Shown one piece after another: positions 9,103-17,583 of a DNA stretch of 64,000 nt. Below the pieces are notes generated by a model, which saw only the letters and a program-made list of their open reading frames with translations, was not told where the DNA came from and searched no databases. The DNA lies in assembly GCF_042658365.1 (NCBI RefSeq), contig NZ_JBHSQC010000015.1. One strand, 5' to 3'. The stretch comes from Carnobacterium_A antarcticum (lineage in GTDB: Bacteria; Bacillota; Bacilli; Lactobacillales; Carnobacteriaceae). The translations under genes were made by a program, and so were the position numbers. The stretch's first letter is position 1. Each line of letters begins with the position of its first letter.

Positions 9103-9864
9103 ATGGACTATACAGTCAACCAATTGAGCAAAATTGCTGGAGTGAGCGGACGCACGTTACGTTATTATGATCAAATCGGTTTGTTGAAGCCGAAACGAGT
9201 GAGCTCATCTGGCTACCGCATTTATGGAACGGAAGAAGTAGACTTATTGCAGCAAATTTTATTTTATCGGAATTTAGAAATGCCTTTAGAAGAAATCAAA
9301 GAAATTGTTTTGGCAGCTGATTTTGATCAAGAAAAAGCTTTACTGCTGCATCAACAGCGACTGAAAATGAAAAAAGCACAATTAGATACGTTGCTGTTAA
9401 CGATTGAGAAGACCTTAGCAGACAAGAGAGGAGAAAGACAAATGACCGATAACGAAAAATTCGAAGGATTCAAACAAAAAATAATCGATGAAAATGAAAC
9501 AACATATGGGCAAGAAGTGAGAAAGACTTATGGAGAAAAAGCCGTTGATCAATCCAATCAAAAATTTGCAGGGATGAGTGAAGCGCAATTTGCTGAATGG
9601 CAAGAATTGGATGAAACGATACAACAAAAATTGGCTGCAGCTATGATAGACGGAGATGCTTCAAGTGATGCAGCACAGCATATCGCTGAATTGCACAAAA
9701 AATGGTTAAGTTTTACTTGGCCTGATTATTCTAGGGAAGCTCATCGTAATTTAGCTGAAATGTATGTTAGCGATGAACGTTTCACAGCTTATTATGATGA
9801 GAGAGCTGGCAAAGGAGCAGCTGCTTTTTTAAGAGATGCAATCAATCAATTTACTAAAAACTAG
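9103..9864 (+). CDS. MerR family regulator with TipAS drug-binding domain
   Basis: The product is a 253-residue transcription activator. The N-terminal winged HTH (YTVNQLSKIAGVSGRTLRYYDQIGLLKP) is followed by a dimerisation helix (about 75-115). The acidic C-terminal half, with WPDYSREAHRNLAEMYVSDERF, matches the TipAS antibiotic-recognition domain known from TipA and Mta. The ATG at 9103 has a strong AGGAGG. It stands alone between a MerR-type promoter and a bidirectional terminator. Its regulon may be only itself, as no drug exporter is directly co-transcribed; the convergent MFS gene at 9930 is a possible but unproven target. Confidence 0.92.
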   Translation: MDYTVNQLSKIAGVSGRTLRYYDQIGLLKPKRVSSSGYRIYGTEEVDLLQQILFYRNLEMPLEEIKEIVLAADFDQEKALLLHQQRLKMKKAQLDTLLLTIEKTLADKRGERQMTDNEKFEGFKQKIIDENETTYGQEVRKTYGEKAVDQSNQKFAGMSEAQFAEWQELDETIQQKLAAAMIDGDASSDAAQHIAELHKKWLSFTWPDYSREAHRNLAEMYVSDERFTAYYDERAGKGAAAFLRDAINQFTKN

Positions 9865-9884
9865 ATGCTTCATAAGATAACATG

Positions 9885-9924
9885 AAATAAGACAGAACAC
9901 GCTCCTTTTTGTTCTGTCTTATTT
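9885..9924. terminator. Bidirectional terminator
   Basis: The arms AAATAAGACAGAACA and TGTTCTGTCTTATTT are perfect complements between convergent genes. Confidence 0.85.
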
Positions 9925-9929
9925 GTACT

Positions 9930-11093
9930 TTATCCTTTTTTAGAAGAGTAATTGATACGTTCTGTACTGGCGATCATAACGAGGGCACTAACCAAGAGAA
10001 AATAAGGATAAATAGACATACTGAATTTTGTTGTCAAAAAACCGAAAAACAAAGGCATCGTCATACTGCCAATGGCTGCGAAAGCCATTTGAAATCCAAT
10101 AATGGATTGAGAAAGAGTTTTCCCGAAACGCTGAGGTGTCTCATGCACCATAGCAGGGTAAATAGGCGCACAGCCTAATCCAATCAATATCAAACCAATC
10201 ATTAAAAAGATAGATGGCAATGGAAGGATCATTAAAAGACTGCCAGCTAGAATAGCAAGTGATCCAGCTCTCATTAAGTGTTTGCTGGTTATTTTTATCG
10301 TAAGAAATCCGGCAATGAAGCGTCCCAAAGTAATGCCGACAAAAAACAAGGAAAGCCAATTTGCAGCAGTTTTTGCGGGGATAGCTTGATAATTCACTAG
10401 GTAGCTGCTCCCCCAGACATGAGCAGTCGTTTCCACAGCACTATAAGAAAAAAAAGAAATTAAGGCAGGAAAAATCCCTTTAACTTTAAATAAGTTTTTA
10501 GATTCATTCTTTTTGCTTTCAGGTTGGCTTTCTAACAAATCCGTTTCGACTTTTTTCCATAAAGGGAGAGAGAGAAATAGGATGACGACTAAAATAAATT
10601 GAATAATTGAAATGGCAAGGTAACCTTTTCGCCATTGGTTATTCTGGCCTATAAAGTAAGCAAGAATAATTGGGCCTATTGTTGCACCAACGCCCCAAAA
10701 ACAATGAAGCCAGTTCATATATTGTGCTCGGTAATGCAGCGCAACAAAATTATTTAAGCCGGCATCAACTGCTCCGCCGCCTAAGCCAAGTGGGATAGCA
10801 GCAATAACCAACCAGAAAAAAGAAGGCAGTGAATAAAAGCCGAAGAGTGCCACTGCTGTCATAAGGACACTGATCAATGTCAACTTCCCGGTACCGAAAC
10901 GTGCAATCAATTTTCCGCTGAAGAGACTGGAGAGAATCGATCCTCCGCTAATAACCATAGAAAGACTGCCGGCATTTGCCAAAGGAACACCTAAATCTAG
11001 ATGCATTACAGGCCATGCAGCACCTAGTAAAGAATCAGGTAAGCCTAAACTAATAAAAGAAGTAAAGATAATCATTAAAAGCAGCGTCATCAT
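9930..11093 (-). CDS. Major facilitator superfamily transporter
   Basis: This is a 387-residue membrane protein with about twelve hydrophobic segments. I chose the ATG at 11093 because GGAGG lies 11 nt upstream; the in-frame TTG at 11111 overlaps the RBS. The segments LPDSLLGAAWPVMHLDLGVP and GLGGGAVDAGLNNFVA recall the FHS/YbjJ-like sugar or unknown-substrate MFS branch. Its upstream region shares a 23-24 bp element with the deoxyribosyltransferase gene upstream on the same strand, hinting at co-regulation and perhaps a nucleoside-related substrate. That substrate is inference. Confidence 0.85.
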   Translation of the reverse strand: MMTLLLMIIFTSFISLGLPDSLLGAAWPVMHLDLGVPLANAGSLSMVISGGSILSSLFSGKLIARFGTGKLTLISVLMTAVALFGFYSLPSFFWLVIAAIPLGLGGGAVDAGLNNFVALHYRAQYMNWLHCFWGVGATIGPIILAYFIGQNNQWRKGYLAISIIQFILVVILFLSLPLWKKVETDLLESQPESKKNESKNLFKVKGIFPALISFFSYSAVETTAHVWGSSYLVNYQAIPAKTAANWLSLFFVGITLGRFIAGFLTIKITSKHLMRAGSLAILAGSLLMILPLPSIFLMIGLILIGLGCAPIYPAMVHETPQRFGKTLSQSIIGFQMAFAAIGSMTMPLFFGFLTTKFSMSIYPYFLLVSALVMIASTERINYSSKKG

Positions 11094-11156
11094 AAGTATG
11101 AAAACCTCCAAATAGGAATTAACTATTAAAATAAAGTTTGATAGCGTCTGTTATTC

Positions 11157-11180
11157 TGTTATTAAAAACAGTGTACCTTA
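11157..11180 (-). promoter_or_regulatory. Element shared with the ndt upstream region (copy 1)
   Basis: The reverse strand reads TAAGGTACACTGTTTTT then TAACA, nearly identical to 11861-11883. TACACT could be the -10 hexamer of the MFS gene's promoter. Confidence 0.5.
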
Positions 11181-11249
11181 GATAAGAAAAAATTTGGACT
11201 TTTTTATCATAATGATCATTTTATTTCTGAAAAGCTTTCATAATAAATA

Positions 11250-11297
11250 ATTATCGCCACAAAACAAGTTAGTATAAACTTGTTTTGTGGCGATAAT
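11250..11297. repeat. Perfect inverted repeat with 21-bp arms
   Basis: The arms at 11250-11270 and 11277-11297 (beginning ATTATCGCCACAAAAC) are exact complements around a 6-nt loop. The structure lies between ndt and the MFS gene. On the reverse strand it is followed by a U-rich but interrupted tract (TATTTATTAT), so it may terminate ndt. Its length is unusual for a terminator, so an operator for a dimeric protein is an alternative. Confidence 0.8.
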
Positions 11298-11359
11298 CCG
11301 TTTTGTAAAGACTTTTTAGTCTTTTAAATGTAACGTGAATGTTACAAAAAAGCTGGAAT

Positions 11360-11839
11360 TTAACAATAAGGCGTAATAGCCTTAATTAATTCATCAATCG
11401 TATTGACAATGGTTCCGTTTGTTTTAACGATTCCAACAGTATAAAGATTGATATAAGAAAATTGGGATTCAGCGATTTCTTGCAAGGCGTCTAATTTCTT
11501 TTGATTAGTTGCGCCTTGCTGTCTTGAATCGGTATAGAGACCAATAATTGGAATCCCCGCTTGGTAAGCTACGCCAATTTCAGTAGCCACACCAACATCA
11601 ATAGCAGCTCCATCTAAGACAGCTATCATAAAATCACAACTCAGCAATTGGTCTGTATCAAGTTTAGCAATCATGATTGAATCGGCATAAGCGTTTTTAT
11701 CATTGATTTCTTCTTGATCTTGGGGCACATATAACTCTAAATCCGAGAAAGTTTTTTTTATTTCACTGACGACATACTTATTGTACATCACTTCCATTTC
11801 AGAAAATAAAGGGCTGGCAAAATAAGCTTTCTTTAACAT
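11360..11839 (-). CDS. Nucleoside 2-deoxyribosyltransferase
   Basis: The enzyme swaps the base on 2-deoxyribonucleosides, a purine and pyrimidine salvage step in lactobacilli. The 159-residue length matches the family. The N-terminal KKAYFASPLFSEME loop and the ATEIGVAYQAG segment, which carries the catalytic Glu, are clear. Asp residues in AVLDGAAIDVG line the nucleoside pocket in known structures. The ATG follows AGGAGG. It is transcribed toward the MFS gene, with several hairpins in between, and the two genes share an upstream element. Confidence 0.92.
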   Translation of the reverse strand: MLKKAYFASPLFSEMEVMYNKYVVSEIKKTFSDLELYVPQDQEEINDKNAYADSIMIAKLDTDQLLSCDFMIAVLDGAAIDVGVATEIGVAYQAGIPIIGLYTDSRQQGATNQKKLDALQEIAESQFSYINLYTVGIVKTNGTIVNTIDELIKAITPYC

Positions 11840-11860
11840 TTACATTCCTCCTAATACGAT

Positions 11861-11883
11861 TGTTACAAAAACAGTATACCTTA
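11861..11883 (-). promoter_or_regulatory. Element shared with the MFS upstream region (copy 2)
   Basis: The reverse strand reads TAAGGTATACTGTTTTTG then TAACA. TATACT is a good -10 hexamer. See 11157-11180 for the matching copy. Confidence 0.5.
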
Positions 11884-11995
11884 AATTGCGATTGTAATAA
11901 AAAGTAATCCGTCCGAAATATACTAAGAGGTTTTATCCGTTATACTATTGAGGAGTTAAAAACGAAGGAATAATAATGAAGGGTGTTGTCAATCT

Positions 11996-13180
11996 GTGAA
12001 AATTGGTAAATTAGTTGCAAGCTCAATAATAGCCTTTTTATTGATTACTGTTAGTCCAAGTACTGCATTTGCTGCAACGTTAGACGAAATTACATCTAAA
12101 CAACAAGCCAAACAAGAAGAAATGGCAAAATTAGATAGCGAAGTCAGCCAAACATTAGTTAAAGTAAACGAAAAGAATACTGAACTTGAAAATTTAAACG
12201 CGAAAATAGAAGAGAAAAAAGGAAACATTGAACAGACTTCAACTGAGATCGATGAACAAGAAGAAGTTGTTCAAGCACGTGTTGATCAAGCTAAAGAACG
12301 TCTGCAAACCATTCAAACTTCTGAAGTTAATCAAAATGTGATTGTTTCATTATTTGAATCAGAAAGTGTTTCAGATTTATTTAATCGGGCTTATATCTTA
12401 GCAACTTTGCAAACTGCTGGAAATGATCAATTGAGTTTGGCAGAAGAAGAGCAAGAAAAGTTAGCTGATTTAAAGGAAAAATTAAATGAAGAAGCGATCG
12501 CGTTAGAAAACCAAACACAAGCAGCTGAAGAACAAAAAGCTGATTTAGATAAACAAGTGGCTGGTTTACAAAAAACGATGGATGAAAACCAAGATATTTT
12601 GAATGAATTAGACAGTGAGAAAAGAGCAGAAGAAACGAGAATTGCTGAAGCTAAAAAAGCTGAAGAAGAAGCTGCTGCTGAAAAAATCAAAGTAGCGCAA
12701 ACAGCTGCCAAAGCAGAAAAAGAAAAAGCTAGTCAAGCTGCTGGTCAAGCAAAAGCAGAAGCGACAAAAGAAGCTGCAGAAGTGAAACCAGAAGCAAAAG
12801 TTGAAGCTGCACCAGCAGAAACTAAAACAACTGAAACTGCTAGTCCGAAAACAGAAGCGAAGCAGCCAGCTGAATCTGCTCCAGCAGCTTCAACAGGCAA
12901 AACACTAGTTGTATCTGCAACAGGCTACTCTACGGCTGAAGCAGGATTAAGCACACATACAGCTACTGGGATCGATTTAAGAAGCACACCAATGGTTATC
13001 GCTGTAGATCCGCGTGTGATCCCATTAGGATCAATGGTGGAAGTTCCAGGATATGGTGTAGCCATCGCTGGCGATACAGGCGGAGCGATTAAAGGGAACA
13101 AAATCGATGTCCACTTCTCATCAGTCGAACAAGCTTTTGCTTGGGGAAGAAAAACAGTAACCATTAAAGTGTTAAACTAA
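11996..13180 (+). CDS. Secreted coiled-coil protein with C-terminal 3D domain (cell-wall hydrolase-like)
   Basis: The 394-residue product starts with a signal peptide ending near AFAA. A long coiled coil follows (about residues 27-225, rich in E, K, Q and L heptads), like the PcsB/CwlO N-terminal domain. An Ala/Lys/Glu-rich linker then leads to the 3D domain (about 300-394). The three Asp residues appear in IAVDPRVIPLGS, AGDTGGA and NKIDVHF, as in the MltA/YuiC-type peptidoglycan lytic fold. The GTG start at 11996 overlaps the stop of a 7-codon reading frame beginning at 11977. It probably acts in cell-wall remodelling. Confidence 0.88.
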   Translation: MKIGKLVASSIIAFLLITVSPSTAFAATLDEITSKQQAKQEEMAKLDSEVSQTLVKVNEKNTELENLNAKIEEKKGNIEQTSTEIDEQEEVVQARVDQAKERLQTIQTSEVNQNVIVSLFESESVSDLFNRAYILATLQTAGNDQLSLAEEEQEKLADLKEKLNEEAIALENQTQAAEEQKADLDKQVAGLQKTMDENQDILNELDSEKRAEETRIAEAKKAEEEAAAEKIKVAQTAAKAEKEKASQAAGQAKAEATKEAAEVKPEAKVEAAPAETKTTETASPKTEAKQPAESAPAASTGKTLVVSATGYSTAEAGLSTHTATGIDLRSTPMVIAVDPRVIPLGSMVEVPGYGVAIAGDTGGAIKGNKIDVHFSSVEQAFAWGRKTVTIKVLN

Positions 13181-13208
13181 TTTCTAAAAGAAAGAACAGG
13201 TGAAGAAA

Positions 13209-13469
13209 TTGGCTGAACAAGTAGATATTGATTTTTACCAAGAAAAAGACGAAGCTGCTTTTTTAGAAGCATGGGAAGCCGCGTACGGTCCTATATCGAA
13301 TGAAGAAATAGACGAATTATACAAAAAAATAGCTTTAGATATTCATGAGAAAGTTCAAAACGAAACCATTAAATTAGGCGATAGTTACCGTTACAAAGAA
13401 GTACTAGTCGGCTATTGTGATTACAGTTCATTTAATCAATTGTATTTATTTAGCCAAACTAAAAAGTAA
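13209..13469 (+). CDS. Hypothetical protein, about 86 aa
   Basis: This is an acidic, soluble small protein that I do not recognise. It follows the 3D-domain gene by 28 bp and precedes a strong terminator, so it is probably the second gene of that transcript. The TTG at 13209 has AGGTGA at 13199-13204; a GTG at 13200 is the alternative start with a weaker RBS. The sequence is rich in Glu, Asp and Tyr and has no membrane segment. Confidence 0.65.
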   Translation: MAEQVDIDFYQEKDEAAFLEAWEAAYGPISNEEIDELYKKIALDIHEKVQNETIKLGDSYRYKEVLVGYCDYSSFNQLYLFSQTKK

Positions 13470-13471
13470 AC

Positions 13472-13509
13472 AAAACAACGATAGAAGCCAAAGCTTCTAT
13501 CGTTGTTTT
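13472..13509 (+). terminator. Terminator after the 3D-domain operon
   Basis: The perfect 17-bp stem starts AAAACAACGATAGAAGC and ends in TTTT. Confidence 0.88.
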
Positions 13510-13619
13510 AGTATTCATGGACATTAGATAGAGAAACAAAGCAAGAAACTTTACAATTTGGTCAAAGGGCTGTAAAATTAATTGGCTTATGTAAAGCAAA
13601 GCGATGGGGGATTAAGAGA

Positions 13620-15392
13620 ATGATCAACAATCATATCAATAATAAATTACTGTTGCTTCCTGAATTACCTGGATGCTATTTAATGAAAAACAGTGAAAAA
13701 GAAATTATTTATATTGGGAAAGCAAAGAATTTAAAAAACCGTGTCCGTTCTTATTTTAGGGGAACACATGAAGGCAAGACAGAGTTGCTGGTTAGAGAAA
13801 TCGTCGACTTTGAAACCATTATTACCTCAACAGATAAAGAATCGCTTCTATTGGAAATTACACTGATCAAAAAACATCAACCCAAATACAATATTAAGTT
13901 AAAGCAAGGGACAAGCTACCCTTACCTTAAAATTACCAATGAACGCAATCCTCAATTGATCATTACATCTGAGGTTAAAAAAGATGGGGGGCTTTATTTT
14001 GGTCCATATCCAAACGTCTACGCAGCGAGCGAGACGCAACATTTTATCCAAAAGATTTATCCGCTTCGAAGATGCAATGGGAACCAAAAAAGAGCGTGCT
14101 TGTATTACCATATGGGCCAATGCTTAGGCCCATGCGATCATGAAGTTCCGGTAGAGGAATACGAAGCACAAATTGATAATATCAAACGCTTTTTAAATGG
14201 GGAAGTAAAAGAAATAAAAAGAGAATTGCATGAAAAAATGTTAGAGGCTGCCAGTGAACAAGCGTATGAACGAGCAGCGGAATACCGCAATCAGATCCAT
14301 TACATTGAAACAACAGTGGAAAGACAAAATATAATCACTAATGACCCAACAACACGGGATGTCTTTAGTTATTATATGAATAAAGGATGGATCTCTATTC
14401 AAGTCTTTTTTATTCGCCAAGCAACATTGATCAAACGAGAAGCCGCTATCTTTCCTTGTTACGATTCGCCGCAAGAAGAGTTAGCCTCTTATATCGTTCA
14501 ATTTTATCAAGAAGAAAATCACATTGTGCCAAAAGAAATATTGGTACCTAAAGAAGTCGATACGGAAATCTTAGCAGAGATTCTAGGAGTCTCAGTCAAG
14601 GTTCCGATTAGAGGACGAAAAAAAGATATGTTGGATTTGGCTACTAAAAATAGTGAAATCACATTAAATGAAAAATTTAATTTGATTGAACTAGATGATC
14701 GAAAAACAATTGGAGCAGTAAAAGAATTATCGGCAGCGATGAATTTACCATTTATTAGCCGTATTGAAGCTTTTGACCACTCAAATATACAAGGAACAAA
14801 TCCTGTGTCAGCCATGGTTTCTTTTGAAGATGGCCGTCCCGACAAAAGCAATTACCGTAAATATAAAATCAAAACCGTTCACGGAAGCAATGAATTAGCG
14901 ACAACTGAAGAAGTCGTTCGGAGACGCTACGAACGATTGCTTAAAGAAAACTTGCCGTTGCCGGATCTGATTTTAATGGATGGCGGTAAAATCCAAGTAA
15001 ACGCAGCTATCAATATCCTCGAAAATGAATTGGGATTGGCTATTCCTGTAGCCGGCATGGTGAAAGACGATAAACATCGGACATCATCGCTTATTTATGG
15101 AGAAAAGCATGAGAAAATCGAATTAAAACCAACCAGCCAAGCGTTTTATTTGGTGCAGCGGATCCAAGATGAAGTCCACAGATTTGCCATTACTTTCCAT
15201 CGTCAATTACGCAGTAAAAATAGTTTGTCCTCAAAACTAGATCAAATCGAGGGCGTTGGACCAAAAACACGAACTAAAATTTTGAAACACTTTAAATCGT
15301 TAAAGAAAGCTAAAGAAGCAAGTGTGGAAGAAATCAAAAGTTTGGGTATTCCAATCAAAACAGCTGAAAGAATCAAAGCAGAATTAGATTAA
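13620..15392 (+). CDS. uvrC: UvrABC system protein C
   Basis: UvrC makes both incisions around a DNA lesion in nucleotide-excision repair. The 590-residue protein has all expected parts in order. These are a GIY-YIG nuclease (LPGCYLM...IIYIGKAKNLKNRV, about 14-95), a UvrB-binding UVR motif (EQAYERAAEYRNQI, about 213-226), an RNase H-like C-terminal nuclease (IEAFDHSNIQG, LILMDGGKIQVNAA) and a terminal double helix-hairpin-helix (LDQIEGVGPKTRTKIL). The ATG at 13620 has GGGG upstream. The terminator is interrupted by the N gap. Confidence 0.97.
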   Translation: MINNHINNKLLLLPELPGCYLMKNSEKEIIYIGKAKNLKNRVRSYFRGTHEGKTELLVREIVDFETIITSTDKESLLLEITLIKKHQPKYNIKLKQGTSYPYLKITNERNPQLIITSEVKKDGGLYFGPYPNVYAASETQHFIQKIYPLRRCNGNQKRACLYYHMGQCLGPCDHEVPVEEYEAQIDNIKRFLNGEVKEIKRELHEKMLEAASEQAYERAAEYRNQIHYIETTVERQNIITNDPTTRDVFSYYMNKGWISIQVFFIRQATLIKREAAIFPCYDSPQEELASYIVQFYQEENHIVPKEILVPKEVDTEILAEILGVSVKVPIRGRKKDMLDLATKNSEITLNEKFNLIELDDRKTIGAVKELSAAMNLPFISRIEAFDHSNIQGTNPVSAMVSFEDGRPDKSNYRKYKIKTVHGSNELATTEEVVRRRYERLLKENLPLPDLILMDGGKIQVNAAINILENELGLAIPVAGMVKDDKHRTSSLIYGEKHEKIELKPTSQAFYLVQRIQDEVHRFAITFHRQLRSKNSLSSKLDQIEGVGPKTRTKILKHFKSLKKAKEASVEEIKSLGIPIKTAERIKAELD

Positions 15393-15398
15393 GCTAAG

Positions 15399-15498
15399 AA
15401 AAACGCTCTTTTCTACAATGAGAATTGTAGAAAAGNNNNNNNNNNNNNNNNNNNNNNNNNNNNNNNNNNNNNNNNNNNNNNNNNNNNNNNNNNNNNNN
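15399..15498 (+). terminator. uvrC terminator broken by an assembly gap
   Basis: The left arm (AAAAACGCTCTTTTCTACAAT) and the inner half of the right arm (ATTGTAGAAAAG) are visible up to 15435. Then 63 Ns follow (15436-15498) where the rest of the stem (complement of AAAAACGCTC) would be expected. The gap size may be a placeholder. Confidence 0.75.
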
Positions 15499-15635
15499 CA
15501 ATTAATGCAGAAAATATCCCTAAAAAGCCTGACATAAAGTATACTGTAAAAGGTAAAAATAATTGAATGAAAACTGAAAATTCGGGTAGGCCAGAATCAT
15601 CTTTTTTTGTTTGAAATAGTAATAGGAGTGTCGAA

Positions 15636-16766
15636 ATGTTTATTTTACAATTTTTAATTATTTTATTAGCTGCAAAACTGGCGGGACAAGTCAGTATTCG
15701 TTTAGGGCAGCCCTCTGTTTTAGGGAAAATCATCATCGGGATCGTTATTGGTCCGGCTATGCTAGGTTGGATACAAGATACTGAAATTTTAAAAGTATTT
15801 AGTGATATTGGAGTTTTATTGCTGATGTTTTTAGCAGGTTTGGAAACGAATTTGACTGATTTGAATAAAAACAAAAAGTCTTCATTATTCGTAGCTGCTG
15901 GAGGGATTTTATTTCCGATTGTCGGTGGGTTCGTAGGAGGATACGGTTATGGTCTTTCTATTGCTGAATCTATCTTCTTAGGTTTGATTCTATCCGCCAC
16001 TTCTGTCAGTATTGCTGTACAGACATTGCGTGAGCTTGGCTGGTTGCAGAGCAGGGAAGGTTCTACCTTGCTAGGTGCCGCTGTGATAGATGATATCGTT
16101 GTTGTTATCCTATTGGCATTAGATATGAGCTTTTTTATGGGAACGAACGTTAATCTATTTGTGTTACTAGTTGAAAAAATTCTGTTTTTTGTCATCAGTC
16201 TGTTGATTTCGAAATGGTTGGTTCCTACTTTTATAGGGCTGTTTTCAAAATTAAAAGTTACTGAGTCTTTGTTAAGCGGATCACTGATCGTCTGTTTTGC
16301 TTTTGCTTTATTTGCAGAATATTTAGGAGTAGCTGGTATTATAGGTACTTTTATTGCTGGGATTGCCATTGGACAAACAGAATATAAAAAAGAAGTTGAA
16401 AGCAAGATAGAATCGATTGCTTATGGTATTTTTGTTCCAGTGTTTTTTGCCAGCATCGGGATTTCTGTTTCGTTCATTGGACTAAGCAACCAAATCGTCT
16501 TTACGCTTGTTTTTTCAGTAATTGCGATTGCTTCAAAATTCGTGGGCGCTGGTTTAGGTGCTCGCTTGTCTGGATTTAATACCCACTCTTCAATGGGGAT
16601 CGGGGCAGGAATGGTTTCACGAGGAGAAGTAGCTTTAATCGTTATCGCTATGGGATTAGAAAATCAGTTGATTCCTGTCGTTTATTATACGCCTATGATT
16701 ATTGTGGTGATCATTACAACGCTTGTAACGCCGCCACTATTGAAAGTGTTTTTCAACAACAAATGA
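15636..16766 (+). CDS. Cation:proton antiporter, CPA2/Kef type
   Basis: The 376-residue membrane protein has about eleven to twelve hydrophobic segments and no C-terminal regulatory domain. Family features are the early GQPSVLGKIIIGIVIGP loop, FLAGLETN, and GAAVIDDIVVV, which carries the paired Asp residues of the ion site. The ATG at 15636 follows AGGAG. The upstream region is partly missing in the N gap, so its promoter cannot be judged. It probably exchanges Na+ or K+ for H+. Confidence 0.9.
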   Translation: MFILQFLIILLAAKLAGQVSIRLGQPSVLGKIIIGIVIGPAMLGWIQDTEILKVFSDIGVLLLMFLAGLETNLTDLNKNKKSSLFVAAGGILFPIVGGFVGGYGYGLSIAESIFLGLILSATSVSIAVQTLRELGWLQSREGSTLLGAAVIDDIVVVILLALDMSFFMGTNVNLFVLLVEKILFFVISLLISKWLVPTFIGLFSKLKVTESLLSGSLIVCFAFALFAEYLGVAGIIGTFIAGIAIGQTEYKKEVESKIESIAYGIFVPVFFASIGISVSFIGLSNQIVFTLVFSVIAIASKFVGAGLGARLSGFNTHSSMGIGAGMVSRGEVALIVIAMGLENQLIPVVYYTPMIIVVIITTLVTPPLLKVFFNNK

Positions 16767-16793
16767 TTAAAGATACGTTTTTTTCTAAGTTAT

Positions 16794-16825
16794 AAAAAAA
16801 GTCAGCTCATAGAGCTGGCTTTTTT
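16794..16825 (+). terminator. Terminator of the antiporter gene
   Basis: The stem AAAAAAGTCAGCTC/GAGCTGGCTTTTTT surrounds an ATA loop. Confidence 0.88.
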
Positions 16826-16849
16826 GGTTCTATCATTTTTGATATTGAT

Positions 16850-17086
16850 AAATGAGATGGCTGTATGCTATAAACTTGAAATTTTTGGAGAAATAGTGGC
16901 TGCTTGCAGCTATGAAGAGGATTCAATGCGAATTACGAAGCGCTTATGCTTCGTTTGAGGCTTGAAAACCTGGAGACTATAAGGCTCCAGGAGATCCCAT
17001 GGCCTTCAACAAGCAAAAACATAAGTTTCGGAGAAAATTCCAACTCCCTAAGAGTCACCCACACGATCTGACAAAGAGCTGTTTTT
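16850..17086. repeat. Hairpin-rich intergenic repeat, copy A
   Basis: This copy matches 17584-17737 in the same orientation. The 5' part (16850-16888) and core (16971-17082) align with copy B at roughly three quarters identity by eye. Copy A has about 85 extra bases (16889-16970) containing two perfect stems, GCTGC/GCAGC and ACGAAGC/GCTTCGT. In the core, GTT(TC)GGA pairs with TCCAAC, and GG-GACT pairs with AGTC-CC. A structured RNA or a remnant mobile-element end are both possible. No protein reading frame is supported. Confidence 0.65.
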
Positions 17087-17442
17087 TAACGTACAGCTAA
17101 AAAGACTGAAGAGCCTGTATCATCTGTAATCAACACATTAGGATTAATTAATCCGCTTGCACCTTTTAAAACCAAAGTGTTTTTTTCTTTTTGGTAATTT
17201 AATGTCAATTGTTCATCTAAGAAGTCTAAACTCCAACCTTGAATCGGCAAGTCGCCTAACGAACTAGCTAGAGTTGTGTCTAATTCAGGATCTTCTTGTT
17301 GGGTTAATTTTAAAGTGAAAATACCATTATTCCCGCAAATACAGCCAATCCGAGATTCATAGTAAACGACTAGTTTCCCTGGATTGAGAGTTTGTGCTTT
17401 TGAAATGCGTTGCTGTGCAGCTTCTGTTATTTCTAAAAACAT
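17086..17442 (-). CDS. Iron-sulfur cluster biosynthesis family protein (HesB/IscA-like)
   Basis: The 118-residue product starts at the ATG at 17442, 8 nt after AAGGAG; the in-frame GTG at 17451 overlaps the RBS. The opening MFLEITEAAQQRI and the CICGNNG segment place it in the Fe-S_biosyn superfamily. It lacks the complete three-Cys pattern of canonical A-type carriers, having only the CxC pair, so true cluster transfer is uncertain. Direct copies of a structured repeat flank it on both sides. Confidence 0.8.
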   Translation of the reverse strand: MFLEITEAAQQRISKAQTLNPGKLVVYYESRIGCICGNNGIFTLKLTQQEDPELDTTLASSLGDLPIQGWSLDFLDEQLTLNYQKEKNTLVLKGASGLINPNVLITDDTGSSVFLAVR

Positions 17443-17583
17443 ATCAAACACTCCTTCGATACTCTTACTTCTTACTCTGCTACTCTATACAATAGTATCG
17501 CGGAAAAGGATGAAAGTCCACTGCAGCAGCTTAAAGAGTAGATTTTATCCTCATGATTAATAGGTTTTATTATTTTTGGTGTG

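Noticed and set aside
15413..15874. Reverse-strand reading frame of about 150 codons spanning the N gap
   Set aside because: It crosses unknown bases and lies antisense to the antiporter start; composition is that of a shadow frame.
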